NCBI GenBank assembly: GCA_030125685.1
Contig: JASJYA010000008.1
Span: 1-33,334 of the forward strand
Length of the DNA: 33,334 nt
From: Actinomycetota bacterium
Lineage (GTDB): Bacteria; Actinomycetota; Acidimicrobiia; Spongiisociales; UBA5794
Direction of reading: 5' to 3'
Part shown: positions 15,272 to 22,867 of the stretch, piece after piece
Position numbering within the stretch: position 1 is the first letter of the stretch
Layout of the letters: every line of letters begins with the position of its first letter
Notes under the pieces: model-generated
The model's database searches: none
The model's input: the letters and a program-made list of their open reading frames with translations, nothing else
Told to the model about the DNA's origin: nothing
Position numbers and translations under genes: made by a program

Positions 15272-16311
15272 CGATTCGGGTCGCGACGGTGTTGTCTGCT
15301 CGTGACTGGGAGCCGGGGCTGGTCGCCCATGCTCGGGATACGGCATTGCTCCGCGTCGTGCTGCGGGCATACCAACCATCGGACATCGAGGCCCGGGCGA
15401 ACGAGATCGACGTCGTGGTCGCGGGCGGAGAAATTTCGTGGGTGACACCGAGGCAGATCACGACGTGGCGTCGTCTCGGTTTCAGCGTGATCGGAGTTTA
15501 CCCTCACGGAGACACTCCCTCAGCTCAACTTCTCGAGCGTGGAGGAGCGAACGAAGTTGTTCCTGATTCGATTGATGTCGCAGCCCTCGTTCAGGCCATC
15601 CGATTTGTAGCGCCCCGATCGATCCAGCCTGTTGTGCAGGACCGCGGTACCGTCACCGCCGTGACGGGGCCGAAGGGCGCGCCCGGATGTACTGAGGTCG
15701 CCCTTGCCTACGCGTCGACACGAGCCAGACATGCATCGGTCATTCTCATCGACGCTGATCTCGATGCACCTGCCCTCGCGGTCAGGCTTGGCCTGTCTGC
15801 CCGCCCCGACCTCACCGACGCGGCCGACGCCGTGCGTGCAACAGGGACACTCGATGACCAGACGATTCACAGGGTCGGATCCTTGAGACTAATCACCGGA
15901 TCGCACCGTCCGAATGAAGCGCCGTTGCGCGACCAGATGATCAGCGGTGTCATCGAAGCGGCTGCTGCCCGTTTCGATGAGGTTGTGCTCGATGCGGGGA
16001 CCGTCGGATCCGGGACGACGATCGTTGAGGAAGCTGACGCTGTGTTCCTCGTTGTCGACGCGTCTGCTGTGGGTGTCGTCCGGGCCGCGCAGGTTACTTC
16101 CCAATGGACCGGTCCCCAGCCGAGCCTCATCCTCAACCGTGTTTCGCGGGGCGCCGCCGCTCAGGTCGTCGATGCAGCGAGGCGGTGGACGGGCCTGGAC
16201 CCTGTCGCCGTGGTTCCGGAGCGGAGGCAGGTACGCCGCGCGGCGACGGAGGCACGGATGCCTGACAAGCGTTTCATACGTGCTGTGGCTTCGGCAGGTG
16301 CACGACGATGA
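15268..16311 (+). CDS. tadZ: TadZ/CpaE-like localisation ATPase
   Basis: 347 residues. N-terminal part (1-125) is receiver-like (IDVVVAGGEISWVTPRQ, GFSVIGVYPHGD) without clear phosphorylation residues, as known for TadZ. The C-terminal part is a MinD/ParA-type ATPase: the deviant Walker A is altered to GPKGAPGCTE (134-143), where the last lysine and threonine pair of KGGxGKT is C-T. DADLDAPALAVRLGL (162-176) and LDAGTVGSGTT follow. TadZ places the pilus machine in the cell. The altered P-loop suggests weak or absent hydrolysis, as in some TadZ proteins. Start overlaps cpaB, stop overlaps tadA. Confidence 0.85.
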   Translation: MTIRVATVLSARDWEPGLVAHARDTALLRVVLRAYQPSDIEARANEIDVVVAGGEISWVTPRQITTWRRLGFSVIGVYPHGDTPSAQLLERGGANEVVPDSIDVAALVQAIRFVAPRSIQPVVQDRGTVTAVTGPKGAPGCTEVALAYASTRARHASVILIDADLDAPALAVRLGLSARPDLTDAADAVRATGTLDDQTIHRVGSLRLITGSHRPNEAPLRDQMISGVIEAAAARFDEVVLDAGTVGSGTTIVEEADAVFLVVDASAVGVVRAAQVTSQWTGPQPSLILNRVSRGAAAQVVDAARRWTGLDPVAVVPERRQVRRAATEARMPDKRFIRAVASAGARR

Positions 16312-17324
16312 CCGTGACCTCCGATCCCGTGCGATATGGGTACCTTGCCGAGCTTCTCGACGACCCGATGATCGAAGAGATAATTGTCATCGGTGGACGG
16401 CGCACTTTCATCGTGCGCAACGGCGTCAAGGAACTTGTCAATGTCGTGGTCGACGCTGCGGCCGTGCGCCGCATCGCGGATCAGCTCCTCGCGGGGACCG
16501 GACGGAGGGTGGATCAGGCGAACCCCATCGTCTCGGCCCAGTTGCCCGGCGGCAGCCGTGTGCACATCACGGGTCCGCCCGTGACCCATCCAGACAGGAT
16601 GAACATCCAGATACGCAAGTTCGTCGTCACAGCTTCTGACCTCAGCGATCTCGCTTCACGGGGCACCCTTTCCAAAGAGGCGGCCGGATTCCTCCGCGAG
16701 GCGGTGGAGCAGGACGCAACAATCCTCGTGGCCGGCGCGCCGGGGGCAGGTAAGACGACGCTCGTCAACTGCCTTCTGAAGGAGGTACCGCCTGACCGCA
16801 GGGTCGTGACATGTGAAGAGGTGTTCGAGATCGACGTCGACCTACCGGACATGACCCAGATGCAGACGCGAGACGCAGGCCTCGACGGAGGCGCCGCCAT
16901 CACGTTGCGAGACCTCGTCAGGGAAGCGTTGCGTCAGAGACCCGACCGGATCGTCGTTGGGGAGGTGCGTGGGCCCGAGGCTCTCGACATGCTGATGGCG
17001 TTGAACGCGGGCTGCTCCGGTATTGCGACCATTCATGCGAACTCGGGAAGAGACGCTCTTGAGAAGCTTGTGTCGTACGGTGTGCTTGCGGGTGAGAACA
17101 TCTCGATCCCTTTCTTACGGCGAACGGTCGCGGCAGTCGTGGATCTAGTCGTGTTTATCAAGAGGGATGGGGACGGCAGGCACGTGCACGAGATACTCGG
17201 CGTCCCTGAGCAGCTTGACGCCGAGGTATTCACTGTCGAGCCCCTCTTTACATGGTCGCGTTCGTCCTTGGTGCGCGTCGGCGGTCCGCTCTCCTCTGCA
17301 TCGAACGGGAGTGGATCACAGTGA
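16308..17324 (+). CDS. tadA: Tad pilus assembly ATPase (TadA/CpaF)
   Basis: 338 residues, secretion ATPase that powers Flp pilus assembly. Walker A GAPGAGKT at 143-150, Asp box EEVFEIDVDLPD at 170-181, Walker B RIVVGEVRG at 214-222 and His box GCSGIATIHAN at 235-245. The N-terminal part is shorter than in many CpaF proteins (which reach 400-480), starting close to the GYLAELLDDPMIEEI all-helix region. ATGA overlap with tadZ. Confidence 0.94.
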   Translation: MTVTSDPVRYGYLAELLDDPMIEEIIVIGGRRTFIVRNGVKELVNVVVDAAAVRRIADQLLAGTGRRVDQANPIVSAQLPGGSRVHITGPPVTHPDRMNIQIRKFVVTASDLSDLASRGTLSKEAAGFLREAVEQDATILVAGAPGAGKTTLVNCLLKEVPPDRRVVTCEEVFEIDVDLPDMTQMQTRDAGLDGGAAITLRDLVREALRQRPDRIVVGEVRGPEALDMLMALNAGCSGIATIHANSGRDALEKLVSYGVLAGENISIPFLRRTVAAVVDLVVFIKRDGDGRHVHEILGVPEQLDAEVFTVEPLFTWSRSSLVRVGGPLSSASNGSGSQ

Positions 17325-18124
17325 GAGGTCTCACAGTTCTCGCCGCGAGCGGGGCCGTCTGGGTGTTGGTTGTCGGTAATCTTCCCATCCCTGCTTGGCG
17401 GCTGCCCACGATCCGACCGCGGGTGGTCGCCGGGGCGTTGGTGGCCGGCGTCATCGGGGCGGGAGTTGCGTTCGGAGTCCTCGGCACGATGGCGCCCGCT
17501 GCCGCGATCGGAGTGTTGTGTTCCGCGGTTCCTGCGAGATTCGAACAATCTCGGATCGAGAAGGTGAGGCGTGATCGCACAGACCGGTGGCCTGACTTCA
17601 TAGCCCATGTGCGGTCGTCCGTCGCGTCGGGTACGACGCTCCCCGACGCGTTTATCGACGGTTCTGATCGCATCGGTGGGGACTTCAGCGCATACGGCGG
17701 CAGTGTGCGACACGAGATCATGTACGGCGCGGGTTTCGACGCTGCGCTTACACGATTACGCTCGGATCTCGAGGATCCGGTAGCAGACCGTGTTCTCGCG
17801 ACGCTCACGATCGCGCAGAAAACCGGTGGCCACCGGGTCGGAGACGTCCTTGCTGCGCTCGGAGTCTCGGTCGCGGACGAAATCCGATTGCGCAGGGCGC
17901 ACGATGCGGCTCTGACCGAGCAGCGTTGGACCGCGACCGTAGCGCTGGTCGCGCCCTGGGTGCTTCTCTCGCTGTCGATAGCGACCAACCCGCAGGCAGC
18001 CGAGGCGTTCGACACCGTCGAGGGGATGGTGGTCGTCGGTGGAGGCCTCATTGCGACGGGACTCGGATGGCTGCTCGCTATGCGCGCCAGCATGCTGAGT
18101 TCACCCCCGAGGCTGTTCACATGA
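17321..18124 (+). CDS. tadB: Tad inner-membrane platform protein TadB
   Basis: 267 residues from GTG 17321, which overlaps the tadA stop (GTGA). N-terminal membrane segments at about 3-22 and 33-60, a cytoplasmic T2SSF domain (RRDRTDRWPDFIAHVRSSVASG ... TLTIAQKTGGHRVGDVLAALG, the conserved 'TGG' turn), then two C-terminal membrane segments. The size is somewhat short for TadB (usually about 290-320) but all parts are there. Works with TadC to anchor TadA. Confidence 0.9.
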   Translation: MRGLTVLAASGAVWVLVVGNLPIPAWRLPTIRPRVVAGALVAGVIGAGVAFGVLGTMAPAAAIGVLCSAVPARFEQSRIEKVRRDRTDRWPDFIAHVRSSVASGTTLPDAFIDGSDRIGGDFSAYGGSVRHEIMYGAGFDAALTRLRSDLEDPVADRVLATLTIAQKTGGHRVGDVLAALGVSVADEIRLRRAHDAALTEQRWTATVALVAPWVLLSLSIATNPQAAEAFDTVEGMVVVGGGLIATGLGWLLAMRASMLSSPPRLFT

Positions 18125-18897
18125 CCTGGGTGCTCGCCGCGCTCGGCGCAGCAGGAGCGTATCTGCTCATCGTCCCGACGAGGCCTGCCCCTATGGCCGC
18201 CTCACTCGAGCAGTATCTCGCTCCCACTCCAAAAACCGAGGCGCCACCGCGATGGTCGCTATCGCTCCCCACAGGCACACCAATGGCAGCTCTCGGGGGC
18301 GTCTTCGTCGGGCTCCTGGCATCCCAGGGCGACCTGTTTCTTGAAGGGCGGCCGCGCTCCACCCTGGCTCTGGCGCTGCTCGGGGCAGGAGCGGGTGTGG
18401 TATTGCGGTCGATGCGTCAGTCGAATCTGAAGGAACGCAGGGCTCGGCGCCTGAGATATGAGCTGCCCGTTATTGCAGACGCTATGTCGCTCCACATTGT
18501 GGCGGGCGAGTCCATCATCGGAGCGATCCGGTCAGTCGCTGACGAGACCGACGGAGTAGCGACCGGGGAGCTGCGAGCGGTGCTGGAGTCGCACGAGGCA
18601 GGGGAGGGACTCCCCGACGGGCTCGCCACGGCGTCGCGAGTGACCGCTCACCCGGACGCGACGCGCCTGTACGAGACGTTGAGCCATGCCCACACGACCG
18701 GAGGGAGGCTCGCCGGGGCGCTGGGTGACCTCGCCATCGACTACCGGGCCGCTCTTGAACGAGACATCATGTCCGAGGGCGGGAAGCGGGCGATCATCAC
18801 CTACGGACCCGTGCTGGCGCTCATGGTGCCAACGGCTCTCATCTTCTTGATCTATCCGACACTACTGGGCCTCCGCACCCTCGCCGGTGCGCCGTGA
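18121..18897 (+). CDS. tadC: Tad inner-membrane platform protein TadC
   Basis: 258 residues from ATG 18121 (ATGA overlap with tadB). One N-terminal segment (MTWVLAALGAAGAYLLIVP), a weakly hydrophobic pair near 58-95, then the T2SSF domain with ADAMSLHIVAGESIIGAIRSV, LSHAHTTGGRLAGALGDLA and the RAALERDIMSEGGKRAI segment, and a C-terminal membrane helix. An earlier start in the same frame would lie deep inside tadB and is unlikely. Confidence 0.9.
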   Translation: MTWVLAALGAAGAYLLIVPTRPAPMAASLEQYLAPTPKTEAPPRWSLSLPTGTPMAALGGVFVGLLASQGDLFLEGRPRSTLALALLGAGAGVVLRSMRQSNLKERRARRLRYELPVIADAMSLHIVAGESIIGAIRSVADETDGVATGELRAVLESHEAGEGLPDGLATASRVTAHPDATRLYETLSHAHTTGGRLAGALGDLAIDYRAALERDIMSEGGKRAIITYGPVLALMVPTALIFLIYPTLLGLRTLAGAP

Positions 18898-18924
18898 ACC
18901 ACGAATCCCAAGGAGGGATGACTC

Positions 18925-19095
18925 ATGTTAAAGAAAGCCATTATGGAGAGGCAACGAGGAGCGACCACCGTCGAGTGGCTCGGGCTCGCGACGATCGCGA
19001 TCCTGGTTATCGCGGTGCTTCTCCCGCAGGTGCGCGGCACTGCAAACGACATTTGGGGGAACGTGGCCGGCCAGTTCAGCGGATTCTTCGGCTAG
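18925..19095 (+). CDS. flp: Flp-type pilin
   Basis: 56 residues from ATG 18925, with AAGGAGGG at 18910-18917. The leader MLKKAIMERQRG is followed by ATTVEWLGLA and a hydrophobic helix ending IAVLLPQV. This is the class of pilin cut after Gly12 by a TadV-type peptidase, with the conserved Glu at mature position 5. The mature protein would be about 44 residues, usual for Flp major pilins. It overlies a longer frame in another phase that is not a gene over this stretch. The next gene begins at or just before its stop. Confidence 0.93.
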   Translation: MLKKAIMERQRGATTVEWLGLATIAILVIAVLLPQVRGTANDIWGNVAGQFSGFFG

Positions 19096-19451
19096 AAGGA
19101 GGTTCCTACACGATCGAAGGCATCGTTGCCATCGGGGTGTTCTTCATCTTGGTGATGTTGATCGTCCAGATCGGGTTCTTGATCCTCGCGAGGGGGGTAG
19201 CAGCGACAACTGTCGAGGCTGCGCTTCGGAGGGCCGTGGTGTCCAATGTCGACGTCGACGCGGTGAGAGCCGGCCTTGAGCGTGATGTGATGGCGGTGGT
19301 TCCCGGTGCAGAGAGCCTCGCGGTGGACGTCAGTGAGGATCCCGAAGCGCTGCGTGCCGTCGTCCGATTTCGGTGGTTGCCGCCAGGCCCCGACTTCCTG
19401 CCGATTACCGTGACTGTCGAGCGTGTCATCGTTCGGGTGGTGCCGCCTTGA
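19083..19451 (+). CDS. TadE-like pseudopilin, start unclear
   Basis: The coding body is clear: GGSYTIEGIVAIGVFF, a hydrophobic helix to about 19185, then a small domain ending RFRWLPPGPDFLPITVTVERV. Glu lies five residues after the GG cut site (S-Y-T-I-E), as in TadE. But no ATG, GTG or TTG lies in frame where the leader should start. I list an ATT at 19083, which would give the leader MLRLEGG and overlap the end of flp; that leader has the right length and charge. The first ordinary start, GTG 19137, would remove the leader and half the helix. A good ribosome site (AAGGAGG, 19096-19102) sits right after the flp stop but no start codon follows it. The end at TGA 19449-19451 is certain. Confidence 0.7.
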   Translation: MLRLEGGSYTIEGIVAIGVFFILVMLIVQIGFLILARGVAATTVEAALRRAVVSNVDVDAVRAGLERDVMAVVPGAESLAVDVSEDPEALRAVVRFRWLPPGPDFLPITVTVERVIVRVVPP

Positions 19452-19786
19452 GGAGGCAGCACGGCACCGCGCTCATGGAGATCATCATCATCGGCTTTGC
19501 GGTGATGATGATGGTTCTGCCGGTGATCTCAATGGTTGCGCGCCTTACCGAGGCGAGCGGGGAGGTGCACGCTGTAGCACGTGACACTGCTGTGTGGGTG
19601 GCACGGCACGGGTCTGATCCGCAAATCGGTGGCGAGGTCGATGTTCGGCTGGTTGAGCGCGCCGGCACGATCGAAGTCGTTGCAAGCCGCGACGTTCAAC
19701 TCATCGGTGTCGGCGGTACGGCGATCAGTTGGACGGTTCGATCGCGTGTCGAGATTCCGGTTAGCTTGTACAGGAGCCGACCGTGA
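19448..19786 (+). CDS. TadE/TadF-like pseudopilin
   Basis: 112 residues from TTG 19448, which overlaps the previous stop (TTGA). The leader MRRQHG is followed by TALMEIIIIGFAVMMMVLP: cut after Gly6, Glu at mature position 5, and a hydrophobic helix, a complete class III prepilin start. The rest (AVARDTAVWVARHG ... ISWTVRSRVEIPV) is a small outside domain. An upstream in-frame ATG at 19373 would spoil the leader. Probably a minor pilin or initiation complex part. Confidence 0.82.
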   Translation: MRRQHGTALMEIIIIGFAVMMMVLPVISMVARLTEASGEVHAVARDTAVWVARHGSDPQIGGEVDVRLVERAGTIEVVASRDVQLIGVGGTAISWTVRSRVEIPVSLYRSRP

Positions 19787-20181
19787 ACAACGAACGAGGT
19801 TCGATGCTGCCGATGACGGCAGGGCTGATCTTCGTTGCGTTCGCCACCATTGCCCTCGTTGTCGAACTCTCGCTGCTCGGAGCTGCGTATCGGGATGTCG
19901 CAACCGTCGCGGATCTCGCGGCAGAGTCGGGCGCCGCGATGTTGTCGAATCCGGGGGCGTACGACGCTGCAACATCCCTTGATGAAGCTGCGGCGATACA
20001 TGAGGCTCGAAGAGTTGGCGCCATGTGGGGGAGTGGGAGCACACGGGTCACCGTCGATACCGAGCCGGGGAGGATTTGTGTCACCGTTTCGGACGCGTAC
20101 CACCCGAAAACTCTCGTGTTCATCGGCGTCCGAGAAATCGATATTCACGTGACCGGCTGCGCATCCCCGATCGCAGGATAA
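19783..20181 (+). CDS. TadG-like pilus-associated protein
   Basis: 132 residues from GTG 19783 (GTGA overlap). NNERGSMLPMTAGLIFVAFATIALVVEL resembles the start of TadE/G-like (PF13400-type) proteins: short charged leader, G-S, then a membrane helix. The residue at mature position 5 is Met, not Glu, so peptidase handling may differ. The outside part has AAYRDVATVADLAAESGAA, common in the family, and two cysteines (RICVTV, VTGCASP) that could form a disulfide. Much shorter than true TadG (no von Willebrand domain). Last gene of the operon. Confidence 0.75.
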   Translation: MNNERGSMLPMTAGLIFVAFATIALVVELSLLGAAYRDVATVADLAAESGAAMLSNPGAYDAATSLDEAAAIHEARRVGAMWGSGSTRVTVDTEPGRICVTVSDAYHPKTLVFIGVREIDIHVTGCASPIAG

Positions 20182-20194
20182 CTCGAGGATTCTT

Positions 20195-20230
20195 GCGTCA
20201 GCCAGTCCGATATACCGGACTGATTGACGC
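20195..20230. terminator. hairpin at the end of the Tad operon
   Basis: GCGTCA-GC-CAGTCCG, loop ATATAC, CGGACTG-AT-TGACGC: two paired blocks of 6 and 7 bases with a small internal bulge. It starts 13 bases after the last pilus gene. There is no T run after it, so it may act with Rho or as an RNA end-protector. Confidence 0.65.
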
Positions 20231-20268
20231 TAGAACCTGAGTGGCGACGGGATCCAGCGGTCATGATC

Positions 20269-20274
20269 TAACCT
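20269..20274 (+). promoter_or_regulatory. -10 box, leaderless, for the gene at 20281
   Basis: TAACCT, then six bases, then GTG 20281. The same hexamer and spacing occur ahead of the SixA-like gene at 32515. Confidence 0.5.
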
Positions 20275-20280
20275 GGCATC

Positions 20281-21261
20281 GTGTCTACCGACGCCCTCAC
20301 CGAACTCATCGAAGCTAGCGACGTTGCACGGCTGCTTCAACGTATCGACGATCTCTGTGCGCGGAGCGAGTGGGATGACCTTGTCGGCCTGCGGGATCGC
20401 TGTGAGGAGGCGGTGACGCGAGGGAAGCAGCTTTGGGCGGTCGCCCAATTCGCCGAATACCGGCTCGCTCTCGAAGGACCCGCAGCCCTGGCAGCGACCG
20501 TGATGACGGATGGGAGAGGCAGGTTCGCCCTCGGCCCACTGTGGGAGGTCGCCGCCTCCTCCCACGAATGGACCGACATCGAGCCTCACCTGACAACCTC
20601 GACGATCCGGGCGCTGACAGCCCACGAGCGGTCGATCAGAGGCGACCAGATCGACGAAGCGACGATCGAGTCCGAGGTTCTTGAGATCCCCGCGGCGCTT
20701 CAACCATGGGAACCAACCTATCCCACGGCGCTCTACGCTCCGGAGAGGGCGACGTTCCCTGACGACATCTTCGACATCGAAATGGACTGGATCGATCTCG
20801 GCGAACCTATGGAGCGTCAACGAACCGACGCCGTGACCGATGCGCTGATGGATCTCGTCAAGCCATGGTGGGAGGACTCCCTAGGAAAGGCGGAAGTCGC
20901 CACCGTGGACGGCGCCGTCGAGGACGCGATTCGCACCCTCGGGCCGCATCGTGTTCGCCTTGCTGACGTCTCTCTCCAAACGGCGCTGGAGGCGATGGTC
21001 TGGGCCGGGGCGAGCGGGGGAGGACATGGACGACGCCGTGGAACGCCGGTTGGTCGAGTAGCTGCATGGTGGGTGCTACTCGAACTGCTCGGCTATGACG
21101 ACGTACCGGACGACTTCTTGGCTGTCGGTGAGGAGGCGTCAGATCTTCGGTGGGTTCTCTGGGATCCCGGAGACAGAGTCGGAGGCTGGAACCTCCATAT
21201 CGGTGTCGAGGATCGCGAGCACGGAATCGCCTGGGTATTGAGCGCAGTCGACACTGCTTAG
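20281..21261 (+). CDS. unrecognised soluble protein, 326 residues
   Basis: I do not recognise the family. It is acidic and Trp-rich, with no membrane segment or signal peptide. The N-terminal half (1-75) looks helical and repeat-like (LLQRIDDLCARSEWDDLVGLRDRCEEA); the middle has ALGPLWEVAASSHEWTDIEP and a Pro/Tyr-rich linker (LQPWEPTYPTALYAPE); the end has a small strand-rich part (LRWVLWDPGDRVGGWNLHIG ... HGIAWVLSAVDTA). A short Gly/Arg-rich loop (GGGHGRRRGTP) lies near 247-258. The GTG start is supported by the leaderless -10. The VOC gene follows by about 10 bases and is probably in the same transcript. Confidence 0.75.
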   Translation: MSTDALTELIEASDVARLLQRIDDLCARSEWDDLVGLRDRCEEAVTRGKQLWAVAQFAEYRLALEGPAALAATVMTDGRGRFALGPLWEVAASSHEWTDIEPHLTTSTIRALTAHERSIRGDQIDEATIESEVLEIPAALQPWEPTYPTALYAPERATFPDDIFDIEMDWIDLGEPMERQRTDAVTDALMDLVKPWWEDSLGKAEVATVDGAVEDAIRTLGPHRVRLADVSLQTALEAMVWAGASGGGHGRRRGTPVGRVAAWWVLLELLGYDDVPDDFLAVGEEASDLRWVLWDPGDRVGGWNLHIGVEDREHGIAWVLSAVDTA

Positions 21262-21271
21262 GATGCACATC

Positions 21272-21709
21272 ATGGCACGCAAGATTCAGATCACCTTCGA
21301 CGCAGCCAACGCCCGAACGTTGGCTGACTTCTGGGCGGAGGCGTTGGGGTACGTACGTCAACCCCCTCCATCTGAATTCGATTCGTGGGAGGAATTCGCC
21401 ATCGACAAGGGCATCCCGGCTGAAGACTGGGAGAAGTACGATGCCCTCGTCGACCCGGACGGATCGGGCCCGAGGATTCTCTTCCAGAAGGTTCCCGAGG
21501 CCAAGTCGGCGAAGAACCGCGTACATCTCGATGTGAAGGTGACCATCCGAGGGGCGACGGACGCCAAGCGGAGGGCAGCCATCGACCAAGAGGCGGAACG
21601 ACTCGTCGGACTCGGCGCTACGGAGATCGAGGATTTCGACAACGGCGATTCAGATGGCGTTTGGACCGTAATGCACGATCCCGAAGGCAACGAGTTCTGC
21701 ATCCACTAG
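21272..21709 (+). CDS. VOC-superfamily (glyoxalase-like) protein
   Basis: 145 residues from ATG 21272; an in-frame ATG at 21263 would add three residues. Two beta-alpha-beta units: QITFDAANARTLADFWAEAL in the first half and RVHLDVKVT ... TVMHDPEGNEFCIH in the second. The closing DPEGNEFC is typical of the Glyoxalase_6-like group, often annotated as antibiotic-resistance or dioxygenase relatives. Possible metal ligands are in LDVKV and NEFC, but I cannot give a substrate. Confidence 0.85.
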   Translation: MARKIQITFDAANARTLADFWAEALGYVRQPPPSEFDSWEEFAIDKGIPAEDWEKYDALVDPDGSGPRILFQKVPEAKSAKNRVHLDVKVTIRGATDAKRRAAIDQEAERLVGLGATEIEDFDNGDSDGVWTVMHDPEGNEFCIH

Positions 21710-21715
21710 CTGCAC

Positions 21716-22723
21716 CTACCCAGTCGGCACGAACGGCATGACCTCGGCCGCGAGTCGACCTGCGATTTCGACCTGGCGGTCGTAGCTGATATCGGCGAAG
21801 AAGCTGCGGGCCATCCACTCGATCGGGACACCGACGCTGTCGCGGATCGACGTGAGTGCGTCCAGTATCTCGGCTGGCGAGCCGCCGACGATGCTCTCTG
21901 TGGCCGAGGCGCGCTCGTCCGCGTCTAAGGCCGGTGTGTGTGCGATTCCGGGGCGGTTTGCTGACGCTTCCATGTCGGAGTACTTCCATGTCTGACGCCA
22001 GACGCTCTCGACAATCTCGTCTCTCGGTCCCGGGTACATCACGCTGTAGTAGATCCAGCGGAATGATGTGGGATCGCGTCCGATCCGCTCCATCTCATCC
22101 AATCCGACCTGAACTTGCTGTGCGAACCGACGGGGCGACGCATTCGAGAAGAATCCGTCCGCGTGCTGGGCAGCTCGGAGAACAGCCGCGTCGACTTCGC
22201 CACCGACGATCACGGGGATCGTGTCTCGCGGCGCCGGCCGGATCGCCAACTCGGGATACGAGTACACGTCGCCGAGCCACGTGAAAGGTTCGCCTTTCCA
22301 GGCTTTGGGCAAGAACTGGAGAATCTCCGTCATTGCCTTTCCACGCACGGACATGTCTACGCCGAGCACGTCGTACTCCGTACGCGACCACCCGAGTCCG
22401 AGACCGAGTATGAGCCTGCCATTCGAGATCACCTGGACCGTCGCCGCGTCCTCGGCGAGACGCACCGGCCTGTGGAGCGGTGCGAGTACGACACCGGTTC
22501 CGATGCTGATCGAGGTCGTCGCTGCGGCTATTGCAGCCGATGTGACGAGCAGCGACGGCATGTAGCCGTCATCGACGAAGTGATGTTCAGTTGTCCATAC
22601 TGAGTCGTATCCGAGATGGTCGAGTTCAACGGCGAGTTCAATGGTCTCGCGGTACACATCCTCCCACGACCGGGGATCATCCGCTGTGCGCTGAGCTGAC
22701 AGCAGGCCGAATCCGAATGGCAT
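21716..22723 (-). CDS. luciferase-like (LLM), probably F420-dependent oxidoreductase
   Basis: 335 residues, TIM-barrel flavin/F420 family. Motifs: FGFGLLSAQ at the start, LGYDSVWTTEHHFVDDGY, ISIGTGVVLAPLHRPVRLAEDAATV, ISNGRLILGLGLGWSRTEYDVLG, then IPVIVGGEVDAAVLRAAQHADGF. These fit the LLM class. Actinobacteria commonly use F420 in this class, but FMN is possible. Ribosome site AAGGAGG before the ATG. Convergent with the VOC gene (6-base gap), divergent from dxs. Confidence 0.9.
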   Translation of the reverse strand: MPFGFGLLSAQRTADDPRSWEDVYRETIELAVELDHLGYDSVWTTEHHFVDDGYMPSLLVTSAAIAAATTSISIGTGVVLAPLHRPVRLAEDAATVQVISNGRLILGLGLGWSRTEYDVLGVDMSVRGKAMTEILQFLPKAWKGEPFTWLGDVYSYPELAIRPAPRDTIPVIVGGEVDAAVLRAAQHADGFFSNASPRRFAQQVQVGLDEMERIGRDPTSFRWIYYSVMYPGPRDEIVESVWRQTWKYSDMEASANRPGIAHTPALDADERASATESIVGGSPAEILDALTSIRDSVGVPIEWMARSFFADISYDRQVEIAGRLAAEVMPFVPTG

Positions 22724-22867
22724 GGGTCCTCCTTGGCGTTGAGTGTGCTTCTGCGTCGAGGCTACCCTTGGGAGTGCACGCGGGTAGCGCGACCCCGCTC
22801 TCGACCGTGGAAATGGTCGCGTTCGGGTACCGTTTTACTGATGACCTGTTCGGGAGAACCTCGGATC

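Noticed and set aside
17248-18120. Open frame of 290 codons opposite tadB
   Set aside because: Mirror frame of tadB, Ser/Arg/Pro-rich, no motifs; a product of the high GC content.
18894-19082. Extension of the TadE-like gene through flp
   Set aside because: The frame is open, but its product here is charged and unlike any protein, while the other frame encodes a textbook Flp pilin.
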